From contig JAKZHN010000003.1 of NCBI GenBank assembly GCA_037179335.1, forward strand, positions 496,001-560,000: DNA of 64,000 nt, read 5' to 3'. Below are positions 36,201 through 46,783 of the stretch, one piece after another. The first letter of the stretch is position 1; each line of letters starts with the position of its first letter. The position numbers were made by a program, and so were the translations under genes. This DNA comes from Cyclaneusma minus. Lineage: Eukaryota; Ascomycota; Leotiomycetes; Marthamycetales; Marthamycetaceae. The notes beneath the pieces were generated by a model. The model searched no databases. It worked only from the letters and a program-made list of their open reading frames with translations, and was not told the origin of the DNA.

Positions 36201-39200
36201 TTGCGTCCCATTCGGCAACTTTTTCCTGCATTGCCCTGACCGCGCGATTGAGTGGCACGTGTTCCCAATACTTGCTCTGCATATACTTCTCCTGCAGCTT
36301 CCGAATCATCGCCGTATGTTCCTCCTGCGCCTTCCTACTCAGCCTCTCCACCTCCGTCTTGCAAGCTTCGACTTTTTCGGGAATCACGCTGTCCACATTG
36401 ATCCCCTTAATGCGTGCTTTCACACTTATCATAAAGCGCGTCCAGCGCTCCTCAGTCTGCGTAAAAATCTGATTCTTAAGCTTCAGGTCGGCGTCGACTT
36501 TCCAGGTTATGCGGGTGCGCGGAACGACGATCTCTAAGAGATCGATTGGGTCGTAGTGTATGCGAAGCTGCACATTCCTGTACCCAAAAAACCGCACATG
36601 ATCCCGATGCAAATCATGCGTACAGAAACTCGGACTCAGATGCAGCCCCTTTGACCAAAAGCTCAACTCCAGGTATTTCCCAAACGAGTATTTCCACGTA
36701 CTTTCGCTCATAGGCATGACCTGTGTTTCCTTCTGACACACTTTGCAATAACTCCACATGAGCACTGTATCAGACAAGCCCTTGACTTTTGAGCCTGACT
36801 TTTCGGCAAAGACGGTGATGCGAGCTTCACCGTGGACGTAGGTGCGGTGGTGTTCGGACATTTTGCGTTCGCAGCCGTTGGCGGTGCAGATGGTGTCAGC
36901 GGACAGGCAAAGGTCTTCGACGTATTGGCCGAGGGTGCAGTCGGGGTCGAATTCGCGGGAGGTTTCGTGTTCGTTGTAGAATGCTAGGGCGAGGATTTCG
37001 GGACCGGCGCAGGGGATGGTCGTTTCGGTGCAGACGACGGTGTACAGGGTGACGATGTTCTGGTGAGCAAAGGGATCGAAGAGGTTCAGATTTCCTTGGA
37101 TGTAGTTCTCCCACTGACGACTATGGGTCTGGTAGTTATGCAGAGCTTTATCGTACTCTGCATCGTGGACGGCATGCAGGACTTCCATGATCTGACTCGG
37201 TGCTCCTTTCACAGGGTTATGAACCATCTCTGGCTTGATGAGTTGGAAGCGCTGGGGCTTTGGCTTTTCAGATCCACTCTGCTCAACGAAAGAGTCCTGA
37301 TCTCGAAGGCGCTTCAGGTAGACCAACCGCCGTTCTTGCTCCCGTGATCTCATGAGCAAGTACGGTGGTGTAAATTTCACGAATGGCGAGGCCGACAAGA
37401 TCTTGGTCTGATGCTTGGCTACCATGTCGCTGTAATAAGTTGGCATGGGTACATCTTCAGGGACAGAATCATCTTGTTGCTCATTTGTATGAGACTCGTG
37501 GGCGGAGATAGTGTTAAAGGATGCCACGCTAACACTCGATAGCCCATGCAGTGCATCGGTCGTGGTAGAAATTTGGCTGTCGGTAAGTTCTTTGTGGCTC
37601 TCATTCACCGGAGTCTTCTCCGCGTCTTCGAGCTGAGATGCGGGCAAGACACCGTCACTGGCCTGTGCATTCTGCATTTCCTGCAGACGTGCACTGGCTT
37701 CCGCAACTGGGTCGAGTATCTTGCCTGTATTCGAAGACAACTCAGGTCTTGGAAGCCATACGGAACTTGCCTGAAGATCCTGGCTGCCTTGGTGGCTAGT
37801 AGGGGACCTCGTTCCGCTTTGGGTACTGGAAGATGGAAGAGATATGAATTCATCCCTGATCAAGCAGGTCTCCAGCTTCAAGTTGTACACGACATAGACC
37901 ATGAACTCAGTGATCCGCTTCATCTTGTGCAGAACCTCCATATTGGCACCACGAAGTACGATAGTGCATCCCAGTTCCTTGGGAGAACCCGACAGGTAGA
38001 TGTAGGTCTTCTTCCTGCCGGGGATATCATTGTGGACGTAGGTCTTGACATCAAAAGCAGCGCTCCTGCCGACATGTACAGGCTTGAGTGCAACCATGTC
38101 GATGGAAGATATGATCTCTGTCTGGCAGCAGCGCGATACTGCTTCAATGACGGACTGCTTCACATTGTAGGCTACAGCGATGCCAGCTTCAGCCAGGTAT
38201 TGTAGTGCTAGACCAGCAACATGCTTCTGCACCAGCAGAATTTGAGGTCTCAGCGATGCAATACGATTGACCATGTTCCGCAGGAAGTCTTTCTCCTGAG
38301 CAATGACCGGTTCCAAGCTCATGAAGTGCTGCTGATGACGCTGATACTCGATAGGGAAGGATACGATGACGATTCGGGGATTCGTGATATTTCGAGGCAT
38401 GCTTTTCAGAGCCAAGTTCTTCGTAAAGACGACTCCAGAGACGTACGATGTATCACCTGGTCGTCCACCAGGGATTTTCTTCAGCTTGACATAATGCCGA
38501 ATGTCGATATCATCGCCTCTTCGTACGTCCGGGTTAACATCATCAGTGCACCTCAGCAAAATAGGAATCAAAGCCTTCTCCCATGCCGCAACATTTGGAA
38601 TGCCCGAGTCTTCAAGTAGTTGACGGAACAGCCTTCCCACATGTTGCAAGCTGGCACTGTTCAGCTCAATCGTCGGAGGAGGTCCTTCCATGATGGAGAC
38701 ACTTCTAAGCATGGTATTTGGAGGGTTAGGTGCTGGACTCGCAGGAAGGGATGGAGGGTCTATGACAATTGGCATATCCTCCTCGACATTTGCAATACCA
38801 ATGGCCCTTGCGAGGTTGCTTGATGACTTTGGTCGAGGCGAAGGTCTTCCATGATACATCGTATTGCTGGCAGCACTCAGATTTCTGCGTCGCGTTGGTC
38901 GAGTGTGGCCGATGACAGAACCAGAAAGACTTCCTTCGTCGGGAGCTCGAGTAGTAAAGCTGATGCCACTAAGACTCTTTTCTCCTGGCCTTGCTCTGTG
39001 TCGTCTTCCACCGCCCATGGAACCGAAAGCAGATGACCTGTCAGCCTCCATGTTGGAGACAGGAGTCTGCGGATCAATCCTGGAGAAGATACTCATCTGC
39101 TCGTCGCCACTTGAACCATCGTCGGACATGTAGGGAGCCAGATCAGGATCGATGATGTTATCGTCGTGAAAGGCTGGTAGCTTTGATCGCCTGCTCATAT

Positions 39201-41205
39201 CTTCTGCAGGGTTCCGTTGGAAAGGGGCACGATCTTCGACAACAGACTTGAAGCGTCCGAGGAAGTTGTGTTTTGAATGATGTCGTCGATGGCCAGACGA
39301 TGCAGGTCGACCTGACAACGATTTCAGTGACCTTGATGATCCCGGACGGCTGAGTTGAGGAGCATCAATTTCCAGCACAGCAGAACGTCTGTTAGTAGAA
39401 TCACCAATTCTTCGAGTCGCAGGAATCGCCATCATAGGAGTAGCTGTAGGCATTGGATGTTCACTGTTGATTGATCCAGTCTCGGCGGCAGGTTCCTCAG
39501 CAGGTGCCACAGACTGAGGAGCTCCACTTCTGAAGGGCTGGAAGAATGATGCCGGCAAGACGTTACCATCAGCAGAGTCATCAGAGTCGTCGGAATCATC
39601 TCTTCTGTTGATGATATCCAGACATGTCTTGCATACCCTCAAAGACCCCTGTACCCCAAAGCGTTGTCCTGAGATTGTGGATGTACACTTGGCGTCAAAG
39701 ATGCATCCGCATGTACGGCAATGATGCTTCCTTCTGAAAGCAGAGAAAGCATCACCACAGAGAAAGCATTCTTTGCAAATCTCATCGGCCATCCAGAACT
39801 CTTTGCTCATGACCTGTTTGCGCATCTGCTCCAGACGAGTACTGACACCTTCTGGATCACCTCCGCTAGCAACGGTACCAGGGATTCGTTGGCCAGGCAT
39901 CCTGTGGTTTCTCTGAGGGGATAGATGAGAATTGGATCGACTGTCTTCGGGGCTGAATGATGAATGCTGGATGACGTTGTGTGCAGAAGTGTGGATCGGG
40001 CTTGCTTCAGTCATGCTGCGTTCAGTGGATGATGCTCGGGATTGATGGTAGTAGCCAGGAAGATGGGATTGCGAGATTCGGCTTATGAGCTCTGGCCGTC
40101 TGCTTTCTCTAGGCACGATAAGTCTCGGCGGTGCAGGGGGCGATGGACGGCCGGCATCTGAAGCTTTGAGTGATGAAATGGCAGGTGATATTCCACGAAC
40201 GCCAGAAGGGGATTCAATTCTGGCCTCTCCCGTGCCATCGGTACCAGTTAGACTCGTCCGGCCCTCTTTCCTACGAAGTTGTGAAGAGTCTTTTATCCCC
40301 GAAAAGGCCGCCTCTAACGTCGAATCACCCTGGGATTCTGTATCGAATCCCGACAAGCTGTCAATACTCTGGTCCATCACAGAGCTCTTACGATGTGTAG
40401 AATGATCCCTCGAATCCACAGACGCGTTTCGCAACTGCGAAGAGATGCTATTCCTGGCCGTATGCCTCACGGCAGATGCGCCATTTTGTTCCTTGAAGGC
40501 ACTTGCATGTACCGGAGCGACCGCTGGGACTACCACGGTGGACGAAGTAGCCTTACCCATCGCAGTAATCGACGGCCGGTTCGGAGTCACGCCCGGCAGA
40601 GGCATTTGAGCGGAGATGGAAGGTTTCACGGATTTCGAAGCTTGCACTTGAGGATCAGAGGCACGAGGAGGAAAGGCTTGGGATGTCGGCGATTGCAGGC
40701 GGGAAGCAGGGTTGGAGGAGCCTATGACCGGGGAAGCAGCTGCGCGACTTTCGTCTCTGGTGTCTCGGGCAAGACTGCTTGTCGAAGCTCTGAGGCTTGG
40801 AGTCGCGGTATTTGAGGTGTCGAAGGAGATACTATCGGTGCTTGCCACGCTCCCTCTACTATGTCCCGTGCCTGGCCTATCTCTCGACCCGGCCACAGCG
40901 CCTCGAAAGCGATTATACAAACCCGCGATTCCGTTTTGTACCGACTCAGCCGACAGCGCCTTTGCTTCCCCAGCCGTGCCAGATGGCGGTGACGCGAATT
41001 CATTGAAGGTCGTGAGCGTCTCCGACTGGCTTGCGCTATTATGGATCTGATCGAGAGCATTCGCCAGCTGCTCCTTGTCTATTTGCGACGAGCCGGTGAT
41101 GGAAGCCAGCGAGCCTCGTCTCGACCGAACATACTGGCCCAGCGGAAACAAATTTGCCGCAGACGACGTGGATGGCCTCCGGCCTGGCGAGTCGTGCTGG
41201 GACAT
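33228..41205 (-). CDS. FAB1: 1-phosphatidylinositol-3-phosphate 5-kinase FAB1 (PIKfyve homologue)
   Basis: It phosphorylates PI3P to PI(3,5)P2 on vacuole and endosome membranes. The first ATG in frame is at 41205. Residue positions counted from it: a Ser-rich N-terminus to about 465; a FYVE zinc finger at about 470-535 (CRTCGCIFDAKC); a TCP-1/Cpn60-like domain at about 905-1120; a Cys-rich conserved region at about 1420-1570 (CKVCQKETQVMPMS); a disordered acidic segment; and the PIP kinase domain from about 2310 (KSVFLKTLDDRLILKSL, IFDLKGSMRNRK, QNVMDYSLMVAVDE, GIIDCIRTYTWDKKLE). The long exon is 33458-41205. The TAA at 33454 is not the true end: GTAAGT at 33457 is a strong donor, and after a 145-bp intron the exon 33228-33312 adds NCWHQFQPDSRAL and ends DVDASL. 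The family tail CWHQF supports this. The total is about 2610 residues, within the range of fungal Fab1 proteins. Confidence 0.95.
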
Positions 41206-42109
41206 CTTGCTCTTATATATCACCCCTCTCTTTCTACAGTCACTTTATGCCACCACTGTATTCACGTCGCGTCGGAACGATCGGAGGGTTGATGCTGTTT
41301 CGAAGACAGCAGACAATTCGGCGGGCTCATGTCATGAGGCTCGGTGACGCGGCCTAATCAACCACGCGTACATCAGCGCAAGTTTCTCGATGGAACACGA
41401 TTCTGGGAAGATGAAGGCAGCACAGTACATGAGAGTCTCCTGTGTCGATCTCGCATGCTCCGTTGGTGGTGTGTAAGCTTAGCATGCCGCTGATGATCCG
41501 CCAACCATCGCGGCTGCGTGTCTTGCGGTGTGCGGGTGCTGTGATGATGCGGCTACATCGGCCGTATGCGACAGCACTCTCCTCCGGTGATGCGATGGAG
41601 CTCGTACAGAGAGGCGTCCGGTTCAGGTTGAGGGTGTGTTCGCTCCTTCCGCGTCATGTTCAATTCCTGTGTCCGTGCTTGCTGAGCGCCAAGCAATTTT
41701 GCAGATCCCTGTCGCGGCTGCCCCCGCTCAACACCTGCCCCACTTCAGCCTTGTAGCGCCACACAGTCACCGCCACATCAAGGAAGGGAAGCTATTCGCA
41801 TCGTCGACGACAACATGGTGTTGTGAATTTCGGGATCTTCTAGATGCTTTGCGGGGCAATCGACTACCACATTCTGTGACTGGCGAATCCACAAACCAAT
41901 CGACAATCTTGACCATTTTCGGCTCCTTGATGACTAAGACCCCACCCTATCTGAACTACGACTATGAAAGTTCTAGGATAGACATCCAGGGAATTTGAAA
42001 GTCTTAGAAACTCGAATTGAACAGGGGATAACTCTTTCAAGCTAAAATCCTATGTACCATTCCATTATTCCAGATATTTTCCATCATTCTCTCCCATTCC
42101 GAAATCGTA
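41206..42109. other. FAB1 upstream region, no gene seen
   Basis: It contains the 5' leader and promoter of FAB1 (reading left). Short frames on the plus strand (41442-41998) have no motif and mixed composition. A TATATAAG lies only 7 bp before the FAB1 ATG, too close to act as its TATA box. Confidence 0.4.
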
Positions 42110-42600
42110 TCATCTTGCTTGTGTTGTCGATGCTACGGAAACAGTCCAAGTAACCTGAAATGGAATATCCAAGGCAATTGACAAGCATCTAAGTAGTTGA
42201 GAATATTTCAGATGATTACGAGGAATTGGAATCCGAGTCATTGGGGATATCCCAAATAAATGAGAATATTCTGAGGACTTGGGGGTGTCCCGAGTGACTG
42301 GAAGTATCTCACAGCACTGGGAGTGTTCCACAGCACTGAAAGTATTCTACCGGACTGGGAGTATTCTACAGCACTGAAAGTATTTTTAAGGACTGGAAGT
42401 ACTCCGAGAAATCGAGATTATTCCAAGGGATTGGGATTATTGCAAGGACCTGGAAGTATGCCATGGGACTGGAAGTAATCCGAGTATTTGCGAGTATTTC
42501 AAGTAACCGGGAGTATCTCAAATAATCGAGAGTATTCCAAATAATTAGGTGTTTTTCGAGTGATTGGGAATATCGCTGGCATTGATGAATATCTTGGACA
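42110..42600 (+). repeat. Degenerate ~24-bp minisatellite
   Basis: Some twenty imperfect units resemble GACTGGAAGTATTCCAAG plus about 6 variable bases, for example GGGAGTATTCTACAGCACTG, GGACTGGAAGTACTCCGAG and CTGGAAGTATGCCATGGGAC. Spacing drifts between 22 and 26 bp. The same motif family occurs in reverse complement at 57850-58540. Confidence 0.65.
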
Positions 42601-42872
42601 ATCACAATAACCAAGCCTCAGTAAGGAGTTGTACAGACTCTGGGCACCGGACCGAGAAACGGGAGATCTTGAAGTTATTCCTACCTGAAACTGCGACTAT
42701 GTTGCGGCGGTTGTTGACATTCAGGGTAAACTATCACACATTGAGGAACTTCAGATTTGGTGCGTATAAGCAAACACTTATCTTCACTGTCACGAAGAAG
42801 CATCATAGGATTGAGGTCGAACGTGCTTCAGATTCCATTATCTAGAAACTGGGGTCCCTTTCCCGGGGAGAA

Positions 42873-43451
42873 ATGCACCACTTTGGGTGCTCAGACAGTC
42901 TCCTTCACGCCCCCAATTGTCCTCCTTCATTCTCTAGATTCGAGCAAGGACTCGAGGGAGTCGTCTTCCTCCTCAGTATAGGGGCCGTCAGCGCAATACT
43001 TCTCTGGCTCGCCCAAATTGACCAAGAGCTACAGCACGTTCCCTCCGTGGGTCAAATCAACGACGAGGTGGATATGACGACGATGTCTTTCCATGAGTTG
43101 GAAGAGTCCTTAAGTGTCACCTTACACAGTATTACCGGAATTATGCTCTGGGACACCGAGGATGGTGTAGCCTGGAGGGAAGCAATGCGGTACCACGTGG
43201 AAGAAGCGCTTTTAGCCTGTTTGGAATTGTGGGAGAGGATTGGCGTTGAGAAGGACTCTGCCTACAAGCGAAACATAATGGACCAGATTTTTGACCACAC
43301 CCGCCAAGCCTTGACCTGCAATTTCCTATTTTGGGGCATTAGCAAACCAGACGAAAAAAATGTCAGGCTCTTTCTTTCGTCTAGCACGCCCTGGGATGAG
43401 CATACAGATTTTCCGGCGCCCAAATCGACTATAATCAAGTACAAGACCTAA
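42873..43451 (+). CDS. Hypothetical protein (192 aa) with one hydrophobic segment
   Basis: I do not recognise a family. The frame has protein-like composition throughout: a hydrophobic stretch near residues 29-48 (GVVFLLSIGAVSAILLWLAQ), then an acidic, Trp-containing region (MLWDTEDGVAWREAMRYHVE, ALLACLELWERIG) ending in SKPDEKNVRLFLSSSTPWDE. The ATG at 42873 is the first in frame. A GTGCGT donor at about 42758 leaves open an upstream exon with the frame that starts near 42690. No neighbour helps with function. It may be a fragment of a larger fungal protein. Confidence 0.45.
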   Translation: MHHFGCSDSLLHAPNCPPSFSRFEQGLEGVVFLLSIGAVSAILLWLAQIDQELQHVPSVGQINDEVDMTTMSFHELEESLSVTLHSITGIMLWDTEDGVAWREAMRYHVEEALLACLELWERIGVEKDSAYKRNIMDQIFDHTRQALTCNFLFWGISKPDEKNVRLFLSSSTPWDEHTDFPAPKSTIIKYKT

Positions 43452-44083
43452 AGGCGTTGGGTATAAAAAATAGCTTTTAAAAAGCTTTAATTCAAGGCTG
43501 CTCCCGCCAAATACTGATTTGTTCCATCTCTCCTTCGCACGTGACGAGCAGGTTAATATAAACTATATTATAAACATCCAACTCCGGAATACTGAGGATA
43601 GTGTATTCTAAATAGCCTTGATAACTAGAGACTGGAATACAGCCCGCAAGCAACCCGTTGCTTAATAGCGAATTTTTAAGCTTCGCAACTAGGCGATAGT
43701 GGGCTAGCCAGCCGCTTCTCGCCTACTTAGCTTTAAAATTAGCCCAGTAAATACAAACACACACAAAAATTTCTTTTCTCCCGGCGCATAAACAACCACC
43801 TTCTCGTAAAACCACGCCTCTAACCTTCACCATTCAAAAACAACCAACTTCCTCCAAGGCGACTCAATCCTCAGTCTCCGACCCGCTGCCATGCTTGGAA
43901 ACTTTGGTTTGAAAACTTCCTAACCTTCCATCCGCAAACCAGCCGGCACTACCTCTCGAGCGCACACTTTCTTCAGATTTGCCACCCGCGTCTCGATCTA
44001 TTTCCGCGCCTCTCGTCTTCTTTGCGCAAGCTGAAATCTTCAACCGGTGCCAGCAAGATACTGCGCGCGACTCTCATTACGCA
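43452..44083. other. Leader region of the family copy at 44 kb
   Basis: No gene is seen. It holds CA-rich leader-like sequence from 43740 and the word AGCCGCTTCTCGCC near 43710, which recurs near 46200 upstream of the SH3-like gene. The duplicated segment may thus include part of the 5' flank. Confidence 0.35.
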
Positions 44084-45150
44084 ATGAGCCAATTATCATC
44101 GAAGTCGGGAGGGATTAACTTGGAATTGAGTGCTTCAGTCTCACCAGCGCAGCCCATGACAGCTTCTGCTCCCGCTGACGATCTCACCGAGCGAATCAGC
44201 CTCGTAGCTGCACATGGTGTGTCATTTGCTGAAAACCATCTTTGAACCATGCTAACCTTTTCGCCGCTCCAGAAACTCCATTCCTCTCCAAAGCGATGCC
44301 CGACACTGCTGCCGATATCAGCGCAAGCAACGACATGCTCCAGCCCGAAGTAGCCCGTCGAAGCGTCAGCGAGAAACCCCAGTGCGAGGAACCAGGCATT
44401 ACCAATGAGACTTTTGAAGGACAAGGCAACGATGTTCATTACTGGCTTGCCAGTATTGACTCGGATGCTCTCGTGAAACCTGGTTCCTTGCTCGAATAGC
44501 TTCTTGCCGGTGAACCACACCCAATTTCTGCTCTTCCAAGGGGCACGTTTATGTACTGCACGCCCTATGCCTCCGATTACGAAACCGAAAGTTTATCGTC
44601 GTGCTCATCGATCTGCTCGGACTACCAGCGGGGGCTAGGTTGCTTCCGCCTGACTTCTTCGCCGTCTATCCCAACCAATAGTCTACCACGCAATAACGAG
44701 GCTAGCTATAAGAATCACGGCCTGAATCAAGTCGCAGACCAGGAAGCCCTTTCACCTCCAGCTCCTGATGCTTTTGTGGGGCCTTTTTCGCTTTTCGAAG
44801 AGCTTCTCGCACAGCTTCTCAAGAACTAGTGTGCTCAAAACGCCAGTCTCGCAGAGCTTTTTAAGAACGAGCGTGCTCAAAACGCCCGTCTCGCAAAGCT
44901 TCTCAAGAACGAGCGTGCTTAAAACGCCCGTAGCCTACTGCCAAGAACCTCTCTATTTCCTTCTGCCGGCACAAAGCCGCGCGGCGTACGAAAGCAACGC
45001 GCCCCGTCCCCAGCTACACGTCGCTCGACTCGCTTGCTCTCACGCGCGCAGTCTACCGAAGCCGCACGAGCTCTCGGTCGCAAGCAGCCGCCTTCGAAGA
45101 ATATGACGCCGGAGCCTAATGAGAAGTAGGACGAGGACTCTGAGTTTTGA
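44084..45150 (+). pseudogene. Family gene with four premature in-frame stops (copy 1)
   Basis: Exon 1 at 44084-44216 (MSQLSSKSGG...) and exon 2 from 44273 join across a 56-bp intron (GTGTGT donor, GCTAAC branch, CCAG acceptor). The frame then stays in register to a TGA at 45148, but is broken by TAG at 44497, TAG at 44827, TAA at 44920 and TAG at 45127. There are no frameshifts. The TAA replaces a CAA seen in the neighbouring 14-residue repeat; the TAGs could come from CAG. The translated regions include Ser-rich segments, three coiled-coil-like repeats (KNERAQNARLAKLL) and the basic tail KQRAPSPATRRSTRLLSR, shared with the genes at 46784 and 60028. This pattern suggests inactivation by C-to-T mutation of a duplicate. 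Readthrough cannot be excluded. The product is of unknown function. Confidence 0.6.
44813..44935 (+). repeat. 42-bp coding tandem repeat (3 units) in copy 1
   Basis: The units 44813-44854, 44855-44896 and 44897-44935 encode a 14-residue block, LLKNERAQNARLAK, i.e. two heptads with Leu spacing suited to a coiled coil. Unit-to-unit comparison shows which codons became stops: GAG CGT to TAG TGT in the first, CAA to TAA in the third. Confidence 0.75.
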
Positions 45151-45950
45151 GGTGGCCACTCCATAGCCTTAGTCAACAGCACGTTAACTTGTTTGTATGG
45201 TCACGGATACAGTTCTTGGGTTATTTGATAAATGGATTTTTTTCGGTTCTTCGGGTAGCCGTTATCATCTTCGGCTCTCGTTGTGTCGTTCTAGTGTTGG
45301 AGATTGGGAGGATGCATGGATTGCTTGTTTTATTGGGACTTTGCTGGACGGATAGATGGATGGAAGGGAGGAGTTTCGGAAACTGTCCACATTCGACATG
45401 CGAAGACGAATTGTCCATCCTCGTGATCCTTTTTACCAGCCTTCCTAGCCTCCGCACGCTTCTTTTTCCTCTCTGCAAGAATGTGCGGCATGTCTGCAAG
45501 CATTCTCTTGTGTCGTCCAGATAATCCGAAGTGAAGCACTCGATTGTGCAGGAATGCTTTGGACCAGGCGTGCCAAAGCCTGGCGGAATCAAGTTCAGCA
45601 GCCCCAAAATACTGATCTGGGTACTCAGCATCTGGTAACGAATCATGAATGCCAAGCGAGACCACGACGATATCACAGGGCTGCTGGAAAAGCATGTAAA
45701 ATGTATTCTTCTTCGTATTGAGAAAACCGGGGCCTACGGGTGGCGGTGGTGGGTCTCTAAAAAATGGGGAGGAGGCCTTCGGTGCACTGTGCTTGCGGGA
45801 GTGAGATGGGATCGCCGGATCGGGGAGACGGCTCAGAAAAAAAGGTCTTTAAAGCTTAAAGTGGTTCTCCGGCGAGCAGTACTCTGTTCTTTTTGTAGAT
45901 ATAACTTAATCCCATGAATCAACCCTTTGCTCTGCGCACTAGAGAGCCTT
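45151..45950 (+). repeat. Shared 3' flank module, copy 1
   Basis: It follows the coding tail of family copy 1. Similar sequence follows the genes at 47618 and 49149 and, on the minus strand, at 59760-60027. Shared words are GTTAACTTGTTTGTATGGTC, CACGGATACAGTTCTT, GGCTCTCGTTGTGT, TTTCGGAAACTGTC, GCGAAGACG and, near the end, CCGGCGAGCAGTACTCTGTT. Confidence 0.7.
45330..45695 (-). CDS. Hypothetical ORF (121 aa) antisense within the 3' module
   Basis: It starts with ATG and reads MLFQQPCDIVVVSLGIHD, then a Trp-containing middle (SARLWHAWSKAFLHNR) and a basic stretch (AERKKKRAEARKAGKK). The composition is plausible for a protein, but its 3' third overlaps the module shared with non-coding flanks at 47.7 and 49.3 kb. 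No family is recognised. It may be a chance frame or a gene fragment. Confidence 0.28.
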   Translation of the reverse strand: MLFQQPCDIVVVSLGIHDSLPDAEYPDQYFGAAELDSARLWHAWSKAFLHNRVLHFGLSGRHKRMLADMPHILAERKKKRAEARKAGKKDHEDGQFVFACRMWTVSETPPFHPSIRPAKSQ

Positions 45951-46672
45951 TCACTTGCAATCTCCATAATTTTATACATCCTGTGAGCATTCACAATGCA
46001 GTGAAGACGGGTCATGACATTAGGATTCAGAGATAGAAGGCTGTTATTTCATATATGACTACGCGTTTCACATATTTCACTTCTCCATATCTATTCCTTC
46101 TCTCGTTATCCGCTTCACCTTTCATAATAAATTTCAGCTATCGAGCGAAAGAGAACCTTATAGTAACGCTCCCAGGCGGATCCCCGACCGCTTCGCCTAA
46201 GCCGCTTCTCGCCCGCCATGTTAAAAAAGCACCCAGCGCGCGCGCATACACACCCTTTTTCTTTTCCCAACACAACGACCGACTTTCTGAAGCAAGTTTA
46301 AGCTATTGCAGTACTTTAATACTCGATTAACAAACACCCTTCATATCTTTAGCAACACTCCTGCGAGATCTCAAACTCACCTAAGGCCCATAGACACTTG
46401 CTGATTCAAATCCCTCCAATCCTCCATTTTGAATTATCAATTGGTACGTTGCCTCTCCTGCTACCCTTTTCCAATACCGCTCCAACTTGTCTTTGCCTCG
46501 CAGCTGGATTTCCTTAAGCAGTTGCTTGCCCTACCCATATACCAAGTCTGGGCCATTTTCAACTTCACGCACATTTAATTGCTTGCACCTTCAATTACCC
46601 GCAACTTCAACTGCTCTCGTAGCTAATTTCACACAGCACTTCCGCCAGCCAATTAGCCAGCAGCCTGCGAAA
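45951..46672. other. Upstream region of the SH3-like gene
   Basis: No gene is seen. The sequence is pyrimidine-rich from 46060 to 46650, as is common in fungal leaders, and includes AGCCGCTTCTCGCC near 46200, also found upstream of copy 1. Confidence 0.35.
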
Positions 46673-46783
46673 ATGGATCCTTTATCTTCGCCTTCCCGCT
46701 CTCCCACCCCAGTGGCATCGCAGACGCCGCCGCATTAAATCGGCTACGGATTCTCGAGTTACCATGGCGCAGATTCTGGCATC

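Noticed and set aside
35758..36537. A 259-codon plus-strand frame (and others up to 235 codons) within FAB1
   Set aside because: It is antisense to the Ser/Glu-rich linker of FAB1; Leu/Arg/Pro-rich composition is the expected shadow of that coding strand.
41212..41219. TATATAAG as the FAB1 TATA box
   Set aside because: It lies 7 bp before the first in-frame ATG, which leaves no room for a transcription start and leader.
45221..45676. A 151-codon minus-strand frame overlapping the one at 45330-45695
   Set aside because: It is in a different frame, rich in Ser, Thr and Arg without motif, and mostly covers the 3' flank module shared with non-coding copies.
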